This document shows, piece after piece, positions 36,303 to 45,105 of a stretch of 64,000 nt of DNA. Source of the stretch: Spirosoma oryzicola (GTDB lineage: Bacteria; Bacteroidota; Bacteroidia; Cytophagales; Spirosomataceae). The notes below the pieces were generated by a model, which was given only the letters and a program-made list of their open reading frames with translations, was not told the DNA's origin and ran no database searches. Numbering within the stretch: the first letter of the stretch is position 1; the number at the start of each line of letters is the position of its first letter. The position numbers and the translations under genes are program-made. The stretch covers positions 973,501-1,037,500 of the forward strand of contig NZ_CP089538.1 in NCBI RefSeq assembly GCF_021233055.1, read 5' to 3'.

Positions 36303-37661
36303 TCAGTTATACCCCGGATTCTGTACTAACGCTTTGTTCGTGTCGATTTCCCGTTGTGGGATCGGTAAGACCAGATTGTTCGCGTTATAAGCCGTTGTCC
36401 CAACCGTACCGCCTGTCCGCTTGATATCCGCAATTTGTTGACCTTCAAATGCTAATTCCAACCGGCGTTCGAGCAAAATAGCTGCCAGATCAACCGTCGT
36501 CAGCGGGGTAGCTTTGGCGCGGTTACGGATCAGGTTAACATCTGCCAATGGTGTGGCCCCGACAGCTGTATTCAGTCGCAGGTTCGTTTCAGCGCGGGTC
36601 AGGTACATCTCCGCCAGGCGCACGACAGGAACGTCGCCATACAGGTCATTGAACTTGCTGGTGAATGTGTTCTGGTTAGCCGTGCTGAAGAACGAGCCAC
36701 GCACATCGTTCGCTTCGTACAATTGGCGGAATTTGGGCTGCACCCGTACATCTCCCCGGCCCTGATTCGGTACTGATGCGTAAAACGTGTTTAGGTCGTT
36801 CGTACCATCCTGATCGGTTACGATAATCCGGAAAATAGTTTCGGGCGATGCGTCGGTAAAAGCGTCCGCAAAGGTACTGGCCAGCGAATAGGTACCGGAT
36901 GTGATTACCCGGTTCGCGGCATCGCGCGCGGATGCAAAATTCTGCTGCTGAAGATACACACGAGCTAATATAGCCGCAGCGGCATCTTTAGTGGCAAAAC
37001 CGCTACTGACCGCGCTACCATACGACTGGGTTTGCGGCAACAGGCTTTCGGCTTTGGTCAGATCGTCCAGTACCTGGGTATATACTTCGGCTACCGTATT
37101 GCGCGCCCGAGAATCAGCGTCTGTAACAACGCTGGTAGGGGTCAGTACCAGTGGTACGCCGGGGTTGGCTGTTGGCGTACCGTCATTCCAGCTCTTAGCG
37201 AAGGCCTTTACCAACTCGAAATACAAAGCTCCGCGGATGAAGCGAGCCTGTCCTTCAATGTTATTGCGATTCGCCTGACTGACTTTATCAAGCGCCGACA
37301 ATACATTGTTGGCCCGGTTAATGGCGTTGTAACCATCCAGCCAGAAATCCCGCGTAACCGTGTTTGAGGTCGTTACCGTTTTACGCCAGATTTCGTCAAG
37401 CGTAGAGTATGTACCACCAAAAACGACGTCGCGGTTGTCGCCGGTTAGATCGCCGATGTATTGAATGCCACCGCCGTACAGGTTTACGTCGCTCAAGCCA
37501 TCATAGGCACCTACGAGTGTAATTCGTACGTCCTGTTCGGTATTCAACGCCTGACTCTGCTCAACACTCTGGGTGGGTTCGACATTCAGGCGATTACCAC
37601 AAGCCGTGACCAGAAAGCTAACGGCCCCAGCGAACAACCAGTGTTTTATGTATGTATTCAT
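36303..37661 (-). CDS. SusD/RagB-family outer-membrane lipoprotein (second copy)
   Basis: 452 residues from the ATG at 37661 (MNTYIKHWLFAGAVSFLVTACGNRL), which places the lipobox Cys at residue 21; upstream in-frame codons lack a signal peptide. Family blocks include EGQARFIRGALYFELVKAFAKSW, ARVYLQQQNFASARDAANRVI, VVRLAEMYLTRAETNLR, LLERRLELAFEGQQIADIKR and the tail LPIPQREIDTNKALVQNPGYN. Shorter than the SusD at 15426. Downstream of its SusC partner by 49 bp; together they form the outer-membrane import pair for an unknown nutrient, with no glycosidase next to them. Confidence 0.95.
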   Translation of the reverse strand: MNTYIKHWLFAGAVSFLVTACGNRLNVEPTQSVEQSQALNTEQDVRITLVGAYDGLSDVNLYGGGIQYIGDLTGDNRDVVFGGTYSTLDEIWRKTVTTSNTVTRDFWLDGYNAINRANNVLSALDKVSQANRNNIEGQARFIRGALYFELVKAFAKSWNDGTPTANPGVPLVLTPTSVVTDADSRARNTVAEVYTQVLDDLTKAESLLPQTQSYGSAVSSGFATKDAAAAILARVYLQQQNFASARDAANRVITSGTYSLASTFADAFTDASPETIFRIIVTDQDGTNDLNTFYASVPNQGRGDVRVQPKFRQLYEANDVRGSFFSTANQNTFTSKFNDLYGDVPVVRLAEMYLTRAETNLRLNTAVGATPLADVNLIRNRAKATPLTTVDLAAILLERRLELAFEGQQIADIKRTGGTVGTTAYNANNLVLPIPQREIDTNKALVQNPGYN

Positions 37662-37710
37662 AGAAAGAAATTCGTAGGAAAAGTGATTGTATCCGTTGCG
37701 ATGTACCCGA

Positions 37711-40700
37711 TTAGAAACCGATGTTGATACCACCCGTGATCGTACGTGCCTGCGGAGCCGTGTAGAAATCATAACCCTGGGCAATGTTCGAAACGGCGTA
37801 GTCTGTATTGACCTCAGGGTCCCAACCCGCATACTTGGTGAACGTTAGCAGGTTCTGGCCGGTTACGAACACACGTACCGTGTTCAGCTTCGCCCGGTTG
37901 ACAAGCAGCTTGGGCAGGTTGTACGACAAGGTAACCGTGCGTAATCGAACGAATGAACCATCGAGCACGAAACGACTCGAAGGCTGAGCGCCATTGTTGT
38001 AAAACAAGCGGGCTTCCGGTACGTTGGTATTCGGATTTTCCGGGGTCCAGGCGGCCAACTGGTTCACCGTCTGGTTATCTTCGAATCGGCCATTTGCCGA
38101 CGAAAAGCGTCCTACACCGTAGAAGTTCAGCTTGTTACCAAACACACCGTTGAAGAAAACACTCAGGCTGATACCCTTATAGCTAAACGTGTTGGTGACA
38201 CCACCCGTCCAGGTTGGGAGTGGGCTACCAACTACTACGCGTTGTGCCTGACTGTACACGTTCGTTGTTGACCGATCCAGGCTGCCGTCAGGATTTGGCG
38301 TATTCTTGTACCAAAGCGCATCACCCTTAGCTGGATCAACACCGGCATACTCTTGTGTAAAGAACACACCGAGCGGTTGCCCTTCAACGGCACGGCTCAT
38401 GGCGTTAAGACCGCCTTCGATGATCTGACTTTGTAGATTCGTAATCTTATTCTGATTCGTTGCGGCATTCAGACTTGTGGTCCAGCGGAAAGCACCCGTC
38501 AGGTTTTCCGTGTTCAACACAAACTCAAAGCCTTTATTTTGCAGATTACCGACGTTTTTGAACTGGGTAGCAAACCCGGTTGTACCCGGTACGTTGACGT
38601 TCAGCAGCAGACCCGACGTTTGTTTGTTATAATAGTCGATTTCGCCATTGATGCGATTATTCAGAATACCGAAGTCGATACCGATGTCGAATTGATCGGT
38701 AGTTTCCCACTTCAGATCAGGGTTGGCCAACTGGAATGGGCGCTGACCGGGCTGTGCGCCATAGCTGGCGTCACCCGTGAACAGACCTAACTGGGGGAAG
38801 TTTTGCAGCGATACGTTCCCCGCTGTCTGGATATCGGCGTTCCCCGTCCGGCCATAGCTCGACCGCAGTTTCAGGAAGCTGATGGCGCGATTATTTTTCA
38901 GAAAGCTTTCTTCCGACAATACCCAGCCTGCCGATACCGCCGGGAAGAAACCGTAACGGCTGTTCCGACCGAAACGCGACGATCCATCGATCCGGGCGCT
39001 GACGCCTACCAGATAACGATCCGAAAACTTGTAGTTGGCACGGGCAAAATACGACAGAAAGCGGAAATCCGACTGAGTCGAGCTACCATCCGTTTTCCGG
39101 GCGGCACTGGCGATCTGGCGGTACGCATCCGAGGGAAAGTCACGTCCTTCTGTGTAGTTGGTCTTCTGTTGCGACTGTTGGTACGACATACCGACGGTAG
39201 CGTCGATGTTGTGGCGGCCGAACAACGTGTTGTACGAGAAGAAGTTGTTCGTATTGTAGTTCTCAACACGAACGTAACGGTTCCGACCGTAGCCTAGCGG
39301 AGCGCTAAAGTTCCGTTGTGTTTTGCTGTTGTAATACAGTTCTTCCTGCTGATTGAGGACGTCAACGCCGAATTCAGAGCGGAACGATAAGCCTTTGGCA
39401 ATGTTCAGCTGACCGTACACATTACTGATATTCCGGTAAACCGTCGTGTTGAAATACGAGTTGCCGATGTTGATCAGCGGGTCATAATAAACCGGAATGC
39501 TGATGTCACCAGGCGGAGTACCAACCGGAAGTCCCGTTTGTGGGTCGTTGGCGGGTGTCATTGGGGGCAACGCAACCATCTGCATCGGGTTGTCGAACTG
39601 GTTGTCAGCCGAAAGGCGCTCGTTGTAGGTGCGGGTTAGACCCATGTTCAGGCCAACCCGGAACCGGCTCGATACCTGGTGATCGAGGTTCAGGCGACCG
39701 GCATACCGTTTGATGGCATTGCCAATCAGAATTCCTTTCTGATCCAGCAACTGGCCTGATAGATAGAACGTCGTTTTCTCGTTACCGCCGTTTATGTTCA
39801 GGTCGTATTGCTGATAGGGGGCATCCTGATAAGCCAGATCACCCCAGTTGGTGCTTACCTGATTCGGCGTTCCGTACGTACCCAGCCCCTGCGTTTCGTA
39901 GAAGCTTTTCATATACGACGTGTTTGATGACGGATCGCTTGGGTCAAGACCGTCCAGGCGGTCAGCGTTGGCCGCTGCCTTGTTGTAAAAGTTGACGTAC
40001 TGCTCCGTATTCAGAAACTCGAGTTTGCGCGTTGGTTTGCTGGAACCGTATTGCGCGCCGAAATTGATGTTGGTCCGGCCCGCTTTCCCTTTCTTGGTGG
40101 TAATCAGTACGACACCATTGGCGGCCCGCGCTCCGTAAATGGCACCCGCCGACGCGTCTTTCAGAATGTCAACTGATTCAATATCCTGCGGGTTAATATC
40201 GGCCAGTGGGTTGGTCGAGCCGCTGTTGATACTCAGGTTATCCGTAGTAACCGGAATACCATCGACAATGTAAAGCGGCTGGTTCGACGCCGATACCGAC
40301 GACTGACCCCGTACCCGTACCTGAATTCCCTGCCCCAGTTTACCCGAACCGGCGTTGATCTGTACACCGGCTGCTTTTCCCTGAAGCGCCTGATCGAAGG
40401 TAGTAACGGGCTGATCCTGAATGTCAGCGGCTTTGACTTTGGCGATGTTACCCGTAAGATCACGCTTGATCTGCTGACCATAGCCCGTGACCACTACTTC
40501 GCTCAAATTGCGAACATCGGTCTGCAAGGTTATGTTAATCACCGATCGATTGTTGACGCGTTCTTCGACCGATGTAAAGCCGATGAAGCTATAAACAAGC
40601 GTAACGTCTCCGCTAACTGACAGGCGATAATTACCCGAGGCATCGGTCAAGGTACCCTGTGTCTGTCCTTTTACGCTGACGGACACTCCCGGCAAGCCCG

Positions 40701-40806
40701 ACCCATCATCGGAGGAGGTGACTCGGCCCGAAACAACCTGACCCTGTGCAAAGCTGCTCCAAGTTGCGACAAGCATCAGAAGGCTAATCAAGAAGAGTTT
40801 CTTCAT
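37711..40806 (-). CDS. SusC/RagA TonB-dependent outer-membrane transporter (complete)
   Basis: 1031 residues. Signal peptide 1-20 (cleaved before QGQVVSG), carboxypeptidase-like domain (about 22-95, with GLPGVSVSVKGQTQGTLTDASGNYRLSV), TonB-box-like region and plug (about 105-235; LSEVVVTGYGQQIKRDLTG, IRVRGQSSVSASNQPLYIVDGIP, DILKDASAGAIYGARAANGVVLITTKKG), then the 22-strand barrel ending in GGINIGF. Moves the substrate captured by SusD into the periplasm using TonB energy. It shows what the truncated SusC at 17175 has lost. No ECF-sigma/FecR pair lies upstream. Confidence 0.97.
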   Translation of the reverse strand: MKKLFLISLLMLVATWSSFAQGQVVSGRVTSSDDGSGLPGVSVSVKGQTQGTLTDASGNYRLSVSGDVTLVYSFIGFTSVEERVNNRSVINITLQTDVRNLSEVVVTGYGQQIKRDLTGNIAKVKAADIQDQPVTTFDQALQGKAAGVQINAGSGKLGQGIQVRVRGQSSVSASNQPLYIVDGIPVTTDNLSINSGSTNPLADINPQDIESVDILKDASAGAIYGARAANGVVLITTKKGKAGRTNINFGAQYGSSKPTRKLEFLNTEQYVNFYNKAAANADRLDGLDPSDPSSNTSYMKSFYETQGLGTYGTPNQVSTNWGDLAYQDAPYQQYDLNINGGNEKTTFYLSGQLLDQKGILIGNAIKRYAGRLNLDHQVSSRFRVGLNMGLTRTYNERLSADNQFDNPMQMVALPPMTPANDPQTGLPVGTPPGDISIPVYYDPLINIGNSYFNTTVYRNISNVYGQLNIAKGLSFRSEFGVDVLNQQEELYYNSKTQRNFSAPLGYGRNRYVRVENYNTNNFFSYNTLFGRHNIDATVGMSYQQSQQKTNYTEGRDFPSDAYRQIASAARKTDGSSTQSDFRFLSYFARANYKFSDRYLVGVSARIDGSSRFGRNSRYGFFPAVSAGWVLSEESFLKNNRAISFLKLRSSYGRTGNADIQTAGNVSLQNFPQLGLFTGDASYGAQPGQRPFQLANPDLKWETTDQFDIGIDFGILNNRINGEIDYYNKQTSGLLLNVNVPGTTGFATQFKNVGNLQNKGFEFVLNTENLTGAFRWTTSLNAATNQNKITNLQSQIIEGGLNAMSRAVEGQPLGVFFTQEYAGVDPAKGDALWYKNTPNPDGSLDRSTTNVYSQAQRVVVGSPLPTWTGGVTNTFSYKGISLSVFFNGVFGNKLNFYGVGRFSSANGRFEDNQTVNQLAAWTPENPNTNVPEARLFYNNGAQPSSRFVLDGSFVRLRTVTLSYNLPKLLVNRAKLNTVRVFVTGQNLLTFTKYAGWDPEVNTDYAVSNIAQGYDFYTAPQARTITGGINIGF

Positions 40807-41102
40807 ATTCTTTGTGCTGAAATTTGAAAATAACCGTAAAAGTACAACGCAATGATAAAATTTGGAATAATAAACTTACAACATAGAATCATTATAAGTT
40901 GTGATTCAAAATATTCATTGGAAAAATAATATGTGTACAGAATAAAACACCTTTCAAGAGTGCCTAATAGGATAAAGTAAGATAATTATAGTTTTAATTA
41001 TATTTTTGATCAAATTATCACTTAACTCACAGAAAAATTAAACCATAAACTACTCGGCAGCATCAAACGTTTATTAGGTATAAATTCCTGTAAACAACGA
41101 CC
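40807..41102. other. AT-rich divergent promoter region
   Basis: 296 bp between the divergent SusC and OmpA-like genes, strongly AT-rich. On the plus strand TATTTTTG (41001-41008) fits TAnnTTTG about 95 bp before the OmpA start. No exact match was found on the minus strand for SusC. No coding frame seen. Confidence 0.4.
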
Positions 41103-42386
41103 ATGAACCGCCGATTACGTTTACTCCTTGTCTTGCTGCTGGCTGCGTCAGGCTTGCGGGCGCAGGTTCAATACACCACCGAAAGTCCGCGCATCGATGA
41201 CATTAACGACCGCGACGTGTCGATTCAGCGCGTAGAATTGACTGCGCAGTATACGATCATCTACATGAAATTCGTGTCCAGCGAACGCGGTTCGTCACGA
41301 CGAAGCTTTCCTTTTTCAATTCCAATGCCGAATGGGCGTGGGCAACAGATGGAGTCGACAAACAACATTGGTTTTCAGCCAACGTCGCGTCTGTACGTCA
41401 ATCAGGGCGAACGGTCGTATAAATTCGTGCGGGCCGAAAATATTCCGCTCGAAACAAGGCGACAAGTTCAGCCGGGAGAACGCGTTGACTTTGTCGCTTA
41501 TTTTGAACGAATTGATCCCGGCTACACAACGTTCGACTTATTTGAATGCCGGGATGGAGGGGGCTATATCTGCTTTAATTTTTGGGGCGTCCATATCATC
41601 AACCCGCTTAAGAAGACTTATTCTCAGAGGACGCCTAAGCCGCAAGTACAGCCAAGAGCGCAGCAACCCCGTTATATACCGCGCACGTCGCCGGGGGTAA
41701 GTCCACCCGCTTCAACACCGCCCGTTACACCGCCTAAAGCCGAACCAGCACCCGCGCCGGCAGCTGTGGCCATTAACGGGATTACGCGTGATGCCAAAAC
41801 CAAAGCGCTTTTAGGAGCAACCATTACCTACCGGCTAATTTCGGGAGCCGAATCTGTCAGTGATGGCCCTGCCGATTCGGTACGCAGCAACAAGTCAACC
41901 GGCGCGTATACCATTCCAGTTACCCAGCGAGGAGTTTATGCTGTAACCGCTTCGGCGAAAGGCTATTTCAGTCAGAGCGACACGCTGGCGACAAACCGTG
42001 TTGCGCTCAATCGTAATTTCGATTTAGTACCCATTGAAGCCGGAGCCACGATCACGCTTAAAAACATTTATTTCAACGTTTCTAAGTTTGATCTTCAGCC
42101 GGAATCGTACCCCGAACTGGATCGGCTCGTGACCGTCATGCGGCAGAACTCGACGATGACGATCCGGCTTGAGGGGCATACGGATACCGTCGGCGATTTT
42201 GACGCCAATGTTGAACTATCCCGAAACCGGGTCAATGAAGTGAAACGGTATCTGGTTTCGAAAGGAATAGATGCCGGGCGGATCGACACGGTTGGTTACG
42301 GACCGTCGCGACCCATTAATACCAATAAAAGCTTAAAAGAACGACCCGAAAACCGACGCGTAGAAATGGTGATCATTAAGGTGTAA
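41103..42386 (+). CDS. OmpA-family protein with carboxypeptidase-regulatory-like domain
   Basis: 427 residues. Signal peptide (RLRLLLVLLLAASGLRAQ), an N-terminal beta domain (about 20-175), a Pro/Ala-rich linker (about 185-225), a regulatory beta-sandwich (about 225-315, AINGITRDAKTKALLGATITYR) and a C-terminal OmpA peptidoglycan-binding domain (about 320-427) with KNIYFNVSKFDLQPESYPELDRL and EGHTDTVGDFDANVELSRNRVNEVKRYL. Links the outer membrane or periplasm to peptidoglycan. The N-terminal domain is not an 8-strand barrel by eye, so this may be a periplasmic protein. Confidence 0.88.
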   Translation: MNRRLRLLLVLLLAASGLRAQVQYTTESPRIDDINDRDVSIQRVELTAQYTIIYMKFVSSERGSSRRSFPFSIPMPNGRGQQMESTNNIGFQPTSRLYVNQGERSYKFVRAENIPLETRRQVQPGERVDFVAYFERIDPGYTTFDLFECRDGGGYICFNFWGVHIINPLKKTYSQRTPKPQVQPRAQQPRYIPRTSPGVSPPASTPPVTPPKAEPAPAPAAVAINGITRDAKTKALLGATITYRLISGAESVSDGPADSVRSNKSTGAYTIPVTQRGVYAVTASAKGYFSQSDTLATNRVALNRNFDLVPIEAGATITLKNIYFNVSKFDLQPESYPELDRLVTVMRQNSTMTIRLEGHTDTVGDFDANVELSRNRVNEVKRYLVSKGIDAGRIDTVGYGPSRPINTNKSLKERPENRRVEMVIIKV

Positions 42387-42406
42387 AAACCTTGCTGTAA
42401 AACTTT

Positions 42407-42483
42407 GGGTTAGATTGCTTACGTCCGTTCAGTAATGGCCAACACCGATTGGGTGTGTGAGCTAACCCGACTGGCGTAAGCAA
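42407..42483 (+). other. Interlocked inverted repeats in front of the endonuclease III gene
   Basis: Two perfect inverted repeats interlock: GGGTTAG (42407-42413) with CTAACCC (42462-42468), and TTGCTTACG (42415-42423) with CGTAAGCAA (42475-42483). Between them is a small hairpin ACACC / GGTGT (42442-42446 and 42452-42456). The order is that of a pseudoknot or of two alternative folds. The last arm ends 17 bases before the ATG at 42501. Could also be a chance pair in the short intergenic gap. Confidence 0.45.
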
Positions 42484-42500
42484 CAACCGAAAGCTAGTCC

Positions 42501-43163
42501 ATGAAACCTAACTTTGACCTCAACGTCGTTCTGGATCGTATCGAAGAGGCTGTTCGTCCCTATCCCAAAGCGGCTATGTTCGATTTGTTCGAACGTGGGT
42601 ACAACACACTCTTTGAGCAGTTGATTTCCTGCATCGTATCCATCCGTACGCTCGACGAGACGACTATCCCCGTCTCGCTACGACTTTTCGACGTAGCCCG
42701 TACCCCGGAACAACTGCTGGCACTCGATATACCGACGCTTACAGATCTTCTGTATGGTACAACGTACCCCGATCAGAAGGCGTATACGATGCGTGGCATT
42801 GCCGAGCGTGTGGTCAACGAATTTGGCGGCAAACTACCCGCTGATTATACTACACTGACCTCGTTGAAAGGAGTTGGTCCGAAATGCGCAAATCTGGCGC
42901 TCGGCGTCGCGACGGGACAAGCCGCCATCAGCGTTGATGTGCACGTGCATCGGGTCGTTAACCGCTGGGGCTTTGTGCGGACCAAGCAGCCTGAACAGAC
43001 ATTGAAAGTACTGGAAACACAGGTGCCTCGCGAGCAGTGGGTAAACATCAATCGTCTGCTCATGCCGTTTGGTAAGCACATCTGCACGGGTACGCTTCCT
43101 CATTGTTCAACCTGCCCGGTGTTAGAGTTCTGCGAGCAGGTTGGCGTCGAGCGGCATCGATAA
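42501..43163 (+). CDS. nth: Endonuclease III-family DNA glycosylase
   Basis: 220 residues, normal length. Helix-hairpin-helix LTSLKGVGPKCANLAL with the catalytic K128, the catalytic D146 in SVDVHVHRVVNRWG, and a C-terminal [4Fe-4S] loop with C195, C202, C205 and C211 (spacing C-x6-C-x2-C-x5-C). It removes oxidised pyrimidines and cuts at the abasic site. The usual GVGRKTA is GVGPKCA here, so a distinct subgroup within the Nth/MutY superfamily is possible. Converges with the DUF4468 gene 11 bp away. Confidence 0.92.
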   Translation: MKPNFDLNVVLDRIEEAVRPYPKAAMFDLFERGYNTLFEQLISCIVSIRTLDETTIPVSLRLFDVARTPEQLLALDIPTLTDLLYGTTYPDQKAYTMRGIAERVVNEFGGKLPADYTTLTSLKGVGPKCANLALGVATGQAAISVDVHVHRVVNRWGFVRTKQPEQTLKVLETQVPREQWVNINRLLMPFGKHICTGTLPHCSTCPVLEFCEQVGVERHR

Positions 43164-43174
43164 GTACGTGCGGG

Positions 43175-43723
43175 TTACTCGGCTTTTTTGGTGCCCCAGG
43201 AGGTCATGTTTTCTTTCAGGCTGGCTAGTGTAGCGCGGCAGTCTTTGTCGAGCTCTCTGTACAACTCAGCCTGCTGGGCTACCGCCTGATTGATCACGCT
43301 GGTATTCTTGGTTTTGTTGTCAGCCGTTCGGCCCAGGTCTGTTGCTGTCGGGCTAGTCGGCTGAACGGGTAACGAAAGCCCTTTACTTTCCGTAATCAAA
43401 TCCGTGATGGTCGCCCGATAGCGACCAAATTTGGCTTCAATGGTAAGCGTGTAGCGTATCACCTGATCCTGAATACGATAAGCGGACTTTACAAACACGA
43501 TGTTGTGCTCCTGGTCGAACTGTTGCTCGGCGTCGCTTTCGTTCGGAAACTCTGTATCGAGCCACGCGCGCGCTTGAAAGATAATCTGGCGGGCCGGGCG
43601 TGTGGCGTCAGGTAGGCGCACTAGTTCCTGGTATTGTACCTGCCCGATTTCGTTGGTTGGTAGCTTAACCTGAGCCAGTACGTTAACGGAAAATAGCAAG
43701 AGAAATGGTATCAGAGCTTTCAT
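43175..43723 (-). CDS. Secreted DUF4468 protein (TBP-like fold)
   Basis: 182 residues from the ATG at 43723 (MKALIPFLLLFSVNVLAQ, signal peptide). DUF4468 core at about 25-115: EIGQVQYQELVRLPDATRPARQIIFQARAWLD, then IRYTLTIEAKFGRYRATITDLI. Function of the family unknown; members are exported in Bacteroidota. The C-terminal 65 residues are polar and probably helical. Confidence 0.85.
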   Translation of the reverse strand: MKALIPFLLLFSVNVLAQVKLPTNEIGQVQYQELVRLPDATRPARQIIFQARAWLDTEFPNESDAEQQFDQEHNIVFVKSAYRIQDQVIRYTLTIEAKFGRYRATITDLITESKGLSLPVQPTSPTATDLGRTADNKTKNTSVINQAVAQQAELYRELDKDCRATLASLKENMTSWGTKKAE

Positions 43724-43895
43724 AGTCAGCAAGGCCGATTTAATCACATCCTGACCGGCCGAATACGCCTGAATGGCTACCTGTCAGGATGGATAAGTTC
43801 GCTATAGTTCTTTAGTCAGAAGTTTATGGCTTCGACTGGACAAAGATACAGCTTACCGGCGGTTTGCTGCCTGCTATTTATGCTGCCGTTCCTGA

Positions 43896-44408
43896 TTAAA
43901 TTGTCCGTGTTTCGTCGTCTACTGCAAGGCCCTGTTCGATCAGTCCTTCCAGATCAAAGGCTTGCTTTTCAAGGTAAGTTACTATCGAACGGGCGTTTAT
44001 ACGCGCGGGGCCAACCCGGTAGCCACTGTCTTTGCTTGAGGCCACTACACCTTTTGCCGTGATAATAAGCGTTATCGGATCGGCGTATAGTTCAATATAA
44101 TCATTACCCCGCGTTACTGATAGGTCCGCATCTTCTTCCAGTGCGTAGGCCAATTTGAAGCAGTCAAGCGCTTCTTCATTGGTGATGGTTACCAGTTTTC
44201 GTAGTACCGGACGGACCTGCTCAGGCGACAATTCGTGCTCCGTGCGGCTTCCCTCGTAGCAAACTTTTACCTCATCGTTGGATATGTTCACGGCCACTAG
44301 TTTAGCGTTACGGTTGGGGGCATCTGTACCTTCAACCAGTACCTGTACGCGGGCGCCTAAGTAGCGAGCCAGCTCCAGCGCTGTTAAACCAGTAGTTCGT
44401 GTCTTCAT
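43896..44408 (-). CDS. Protein of unknown function
   Basis: 170 residues from the ATG at 44408 (MKTRTTGLTALELARYLGARVQV). No signal peptide or membrane segment. Begins with LTALELARYLGARVQVLVEG, has a two-strand region (KLVAVNISNDEVKVCYEG), a long helix around FKLAYALEEDADLSV and a final helix (ARSIVTYLEKQAFDLEGLIEQGL). This style of small cytoplasmic protein occurs in phage and mobile regions of the phylum, but I do not recognise the family. Flanked downstream by a 172-bp gap and upstream by a 0.7 kb AT-rich gene-free region. Confidence 0.65.
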   Translation of the reverse strand: MKTRTTGLTALELARYLGARVQVLVEGTDAPNRNAKLVAVNISNDEVKVCYEGSRTEHELSPEQVRPVLRKLVTITNEEALDCFKLAYALEEDADLSVTRGNDYIELYADPITLIITAKGVVASSKDSGYRVGPARINARSIVTYLEKQAFDLEGLIEQGLAVDDETRTI

Positions 44409-45105
44409 TGTACGTTTTGGGTGATGTGTTGATACTTGGTCAGAAAGGATCATTTGTAATACATCGGTTAAACAAAGCTAACACTTTAATATATTCCGAA
44501 CTCAAGAAGAATACTAAATAAAATGAGTAGCCTGGATTGGTAATCAAAGTGTTTACATAATCCATATACTTCATATAAGAAGTAGTCTAACTTGCTATTG
44601 TTCGTAAAGGTCTGGCTGATTACGCTGGTTTACAGTACCCGCATTACGGGTTACGACAGGGCAGATAATCAGCTAAAACCGCTCAATAGCTTGAGTTGCT
44701 TCTGAAAGAATCAAATTCTATACCAAAAAGGGGGATTGGATTTGTTTGCCAGTAAAGATTTTAGCTATGTATCTATATTCGAAAATATGGCTACGCTGGT
44801 TGTTTACGGATCATTTTTAGGCGTAATGTTTATATAATCGACTTGGTAAATTATGTAAATGAATATAACGAAATAATTTCATATATAAAGCTGGGAATTT
44901 TTTGAAATCTGGTGGTAGCAAGTATTCAGCCAGAATCAAGAAATGGCCCGCATGCCAGACAATTCCCTATAAAGTGGTTAAGTTACTGATAGAGTATAAA
45001 CAAACCGGCCTGACTAGCTAATCCGATACCGTCAATCAGACTGGCTAATCAGGCCGGTTTGTTTGCTGCCGTCATTTGTTTGTCAGCGACGGCACGGCAT
45101 AGCGC
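44409..45105. other. AT-rich gene-free region
   Basis: About 700 bp without a convincing coding frame. The base composition is clearly lower in GC than the flanks. Short frames such as one from ATG 44788 (16 codons) have no support. The right end holds the terminator at 45001-45061. I found no tRNA-like or known RNA fold. It may carry the promoter of the 43896 gene and remains of a lost gene. Confidence 0.4.
45001..45061 (-). terminator. Terminator of the RND efflux operon
   Basis: 13-bp outer stem (CAAACCGGCCTGA at 45001-45013 with TCAGGCCGGTTTG at 45049-45061); the 35-base interior has the near-repeat GACTAGCTAATC and GACTGGCTAATC. Lies 45 bp past the cusA-like stop. Confidence 0.7.

Noticed and set aside
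43747..43791. 9-bp inverted repeat CATCCTGAC / GTCAGGATG upstream of the DUF4468 gene
   Set aside because: Long spacer and no T-run; could be an operator but expected by chance in this amount of intergenic DNA.
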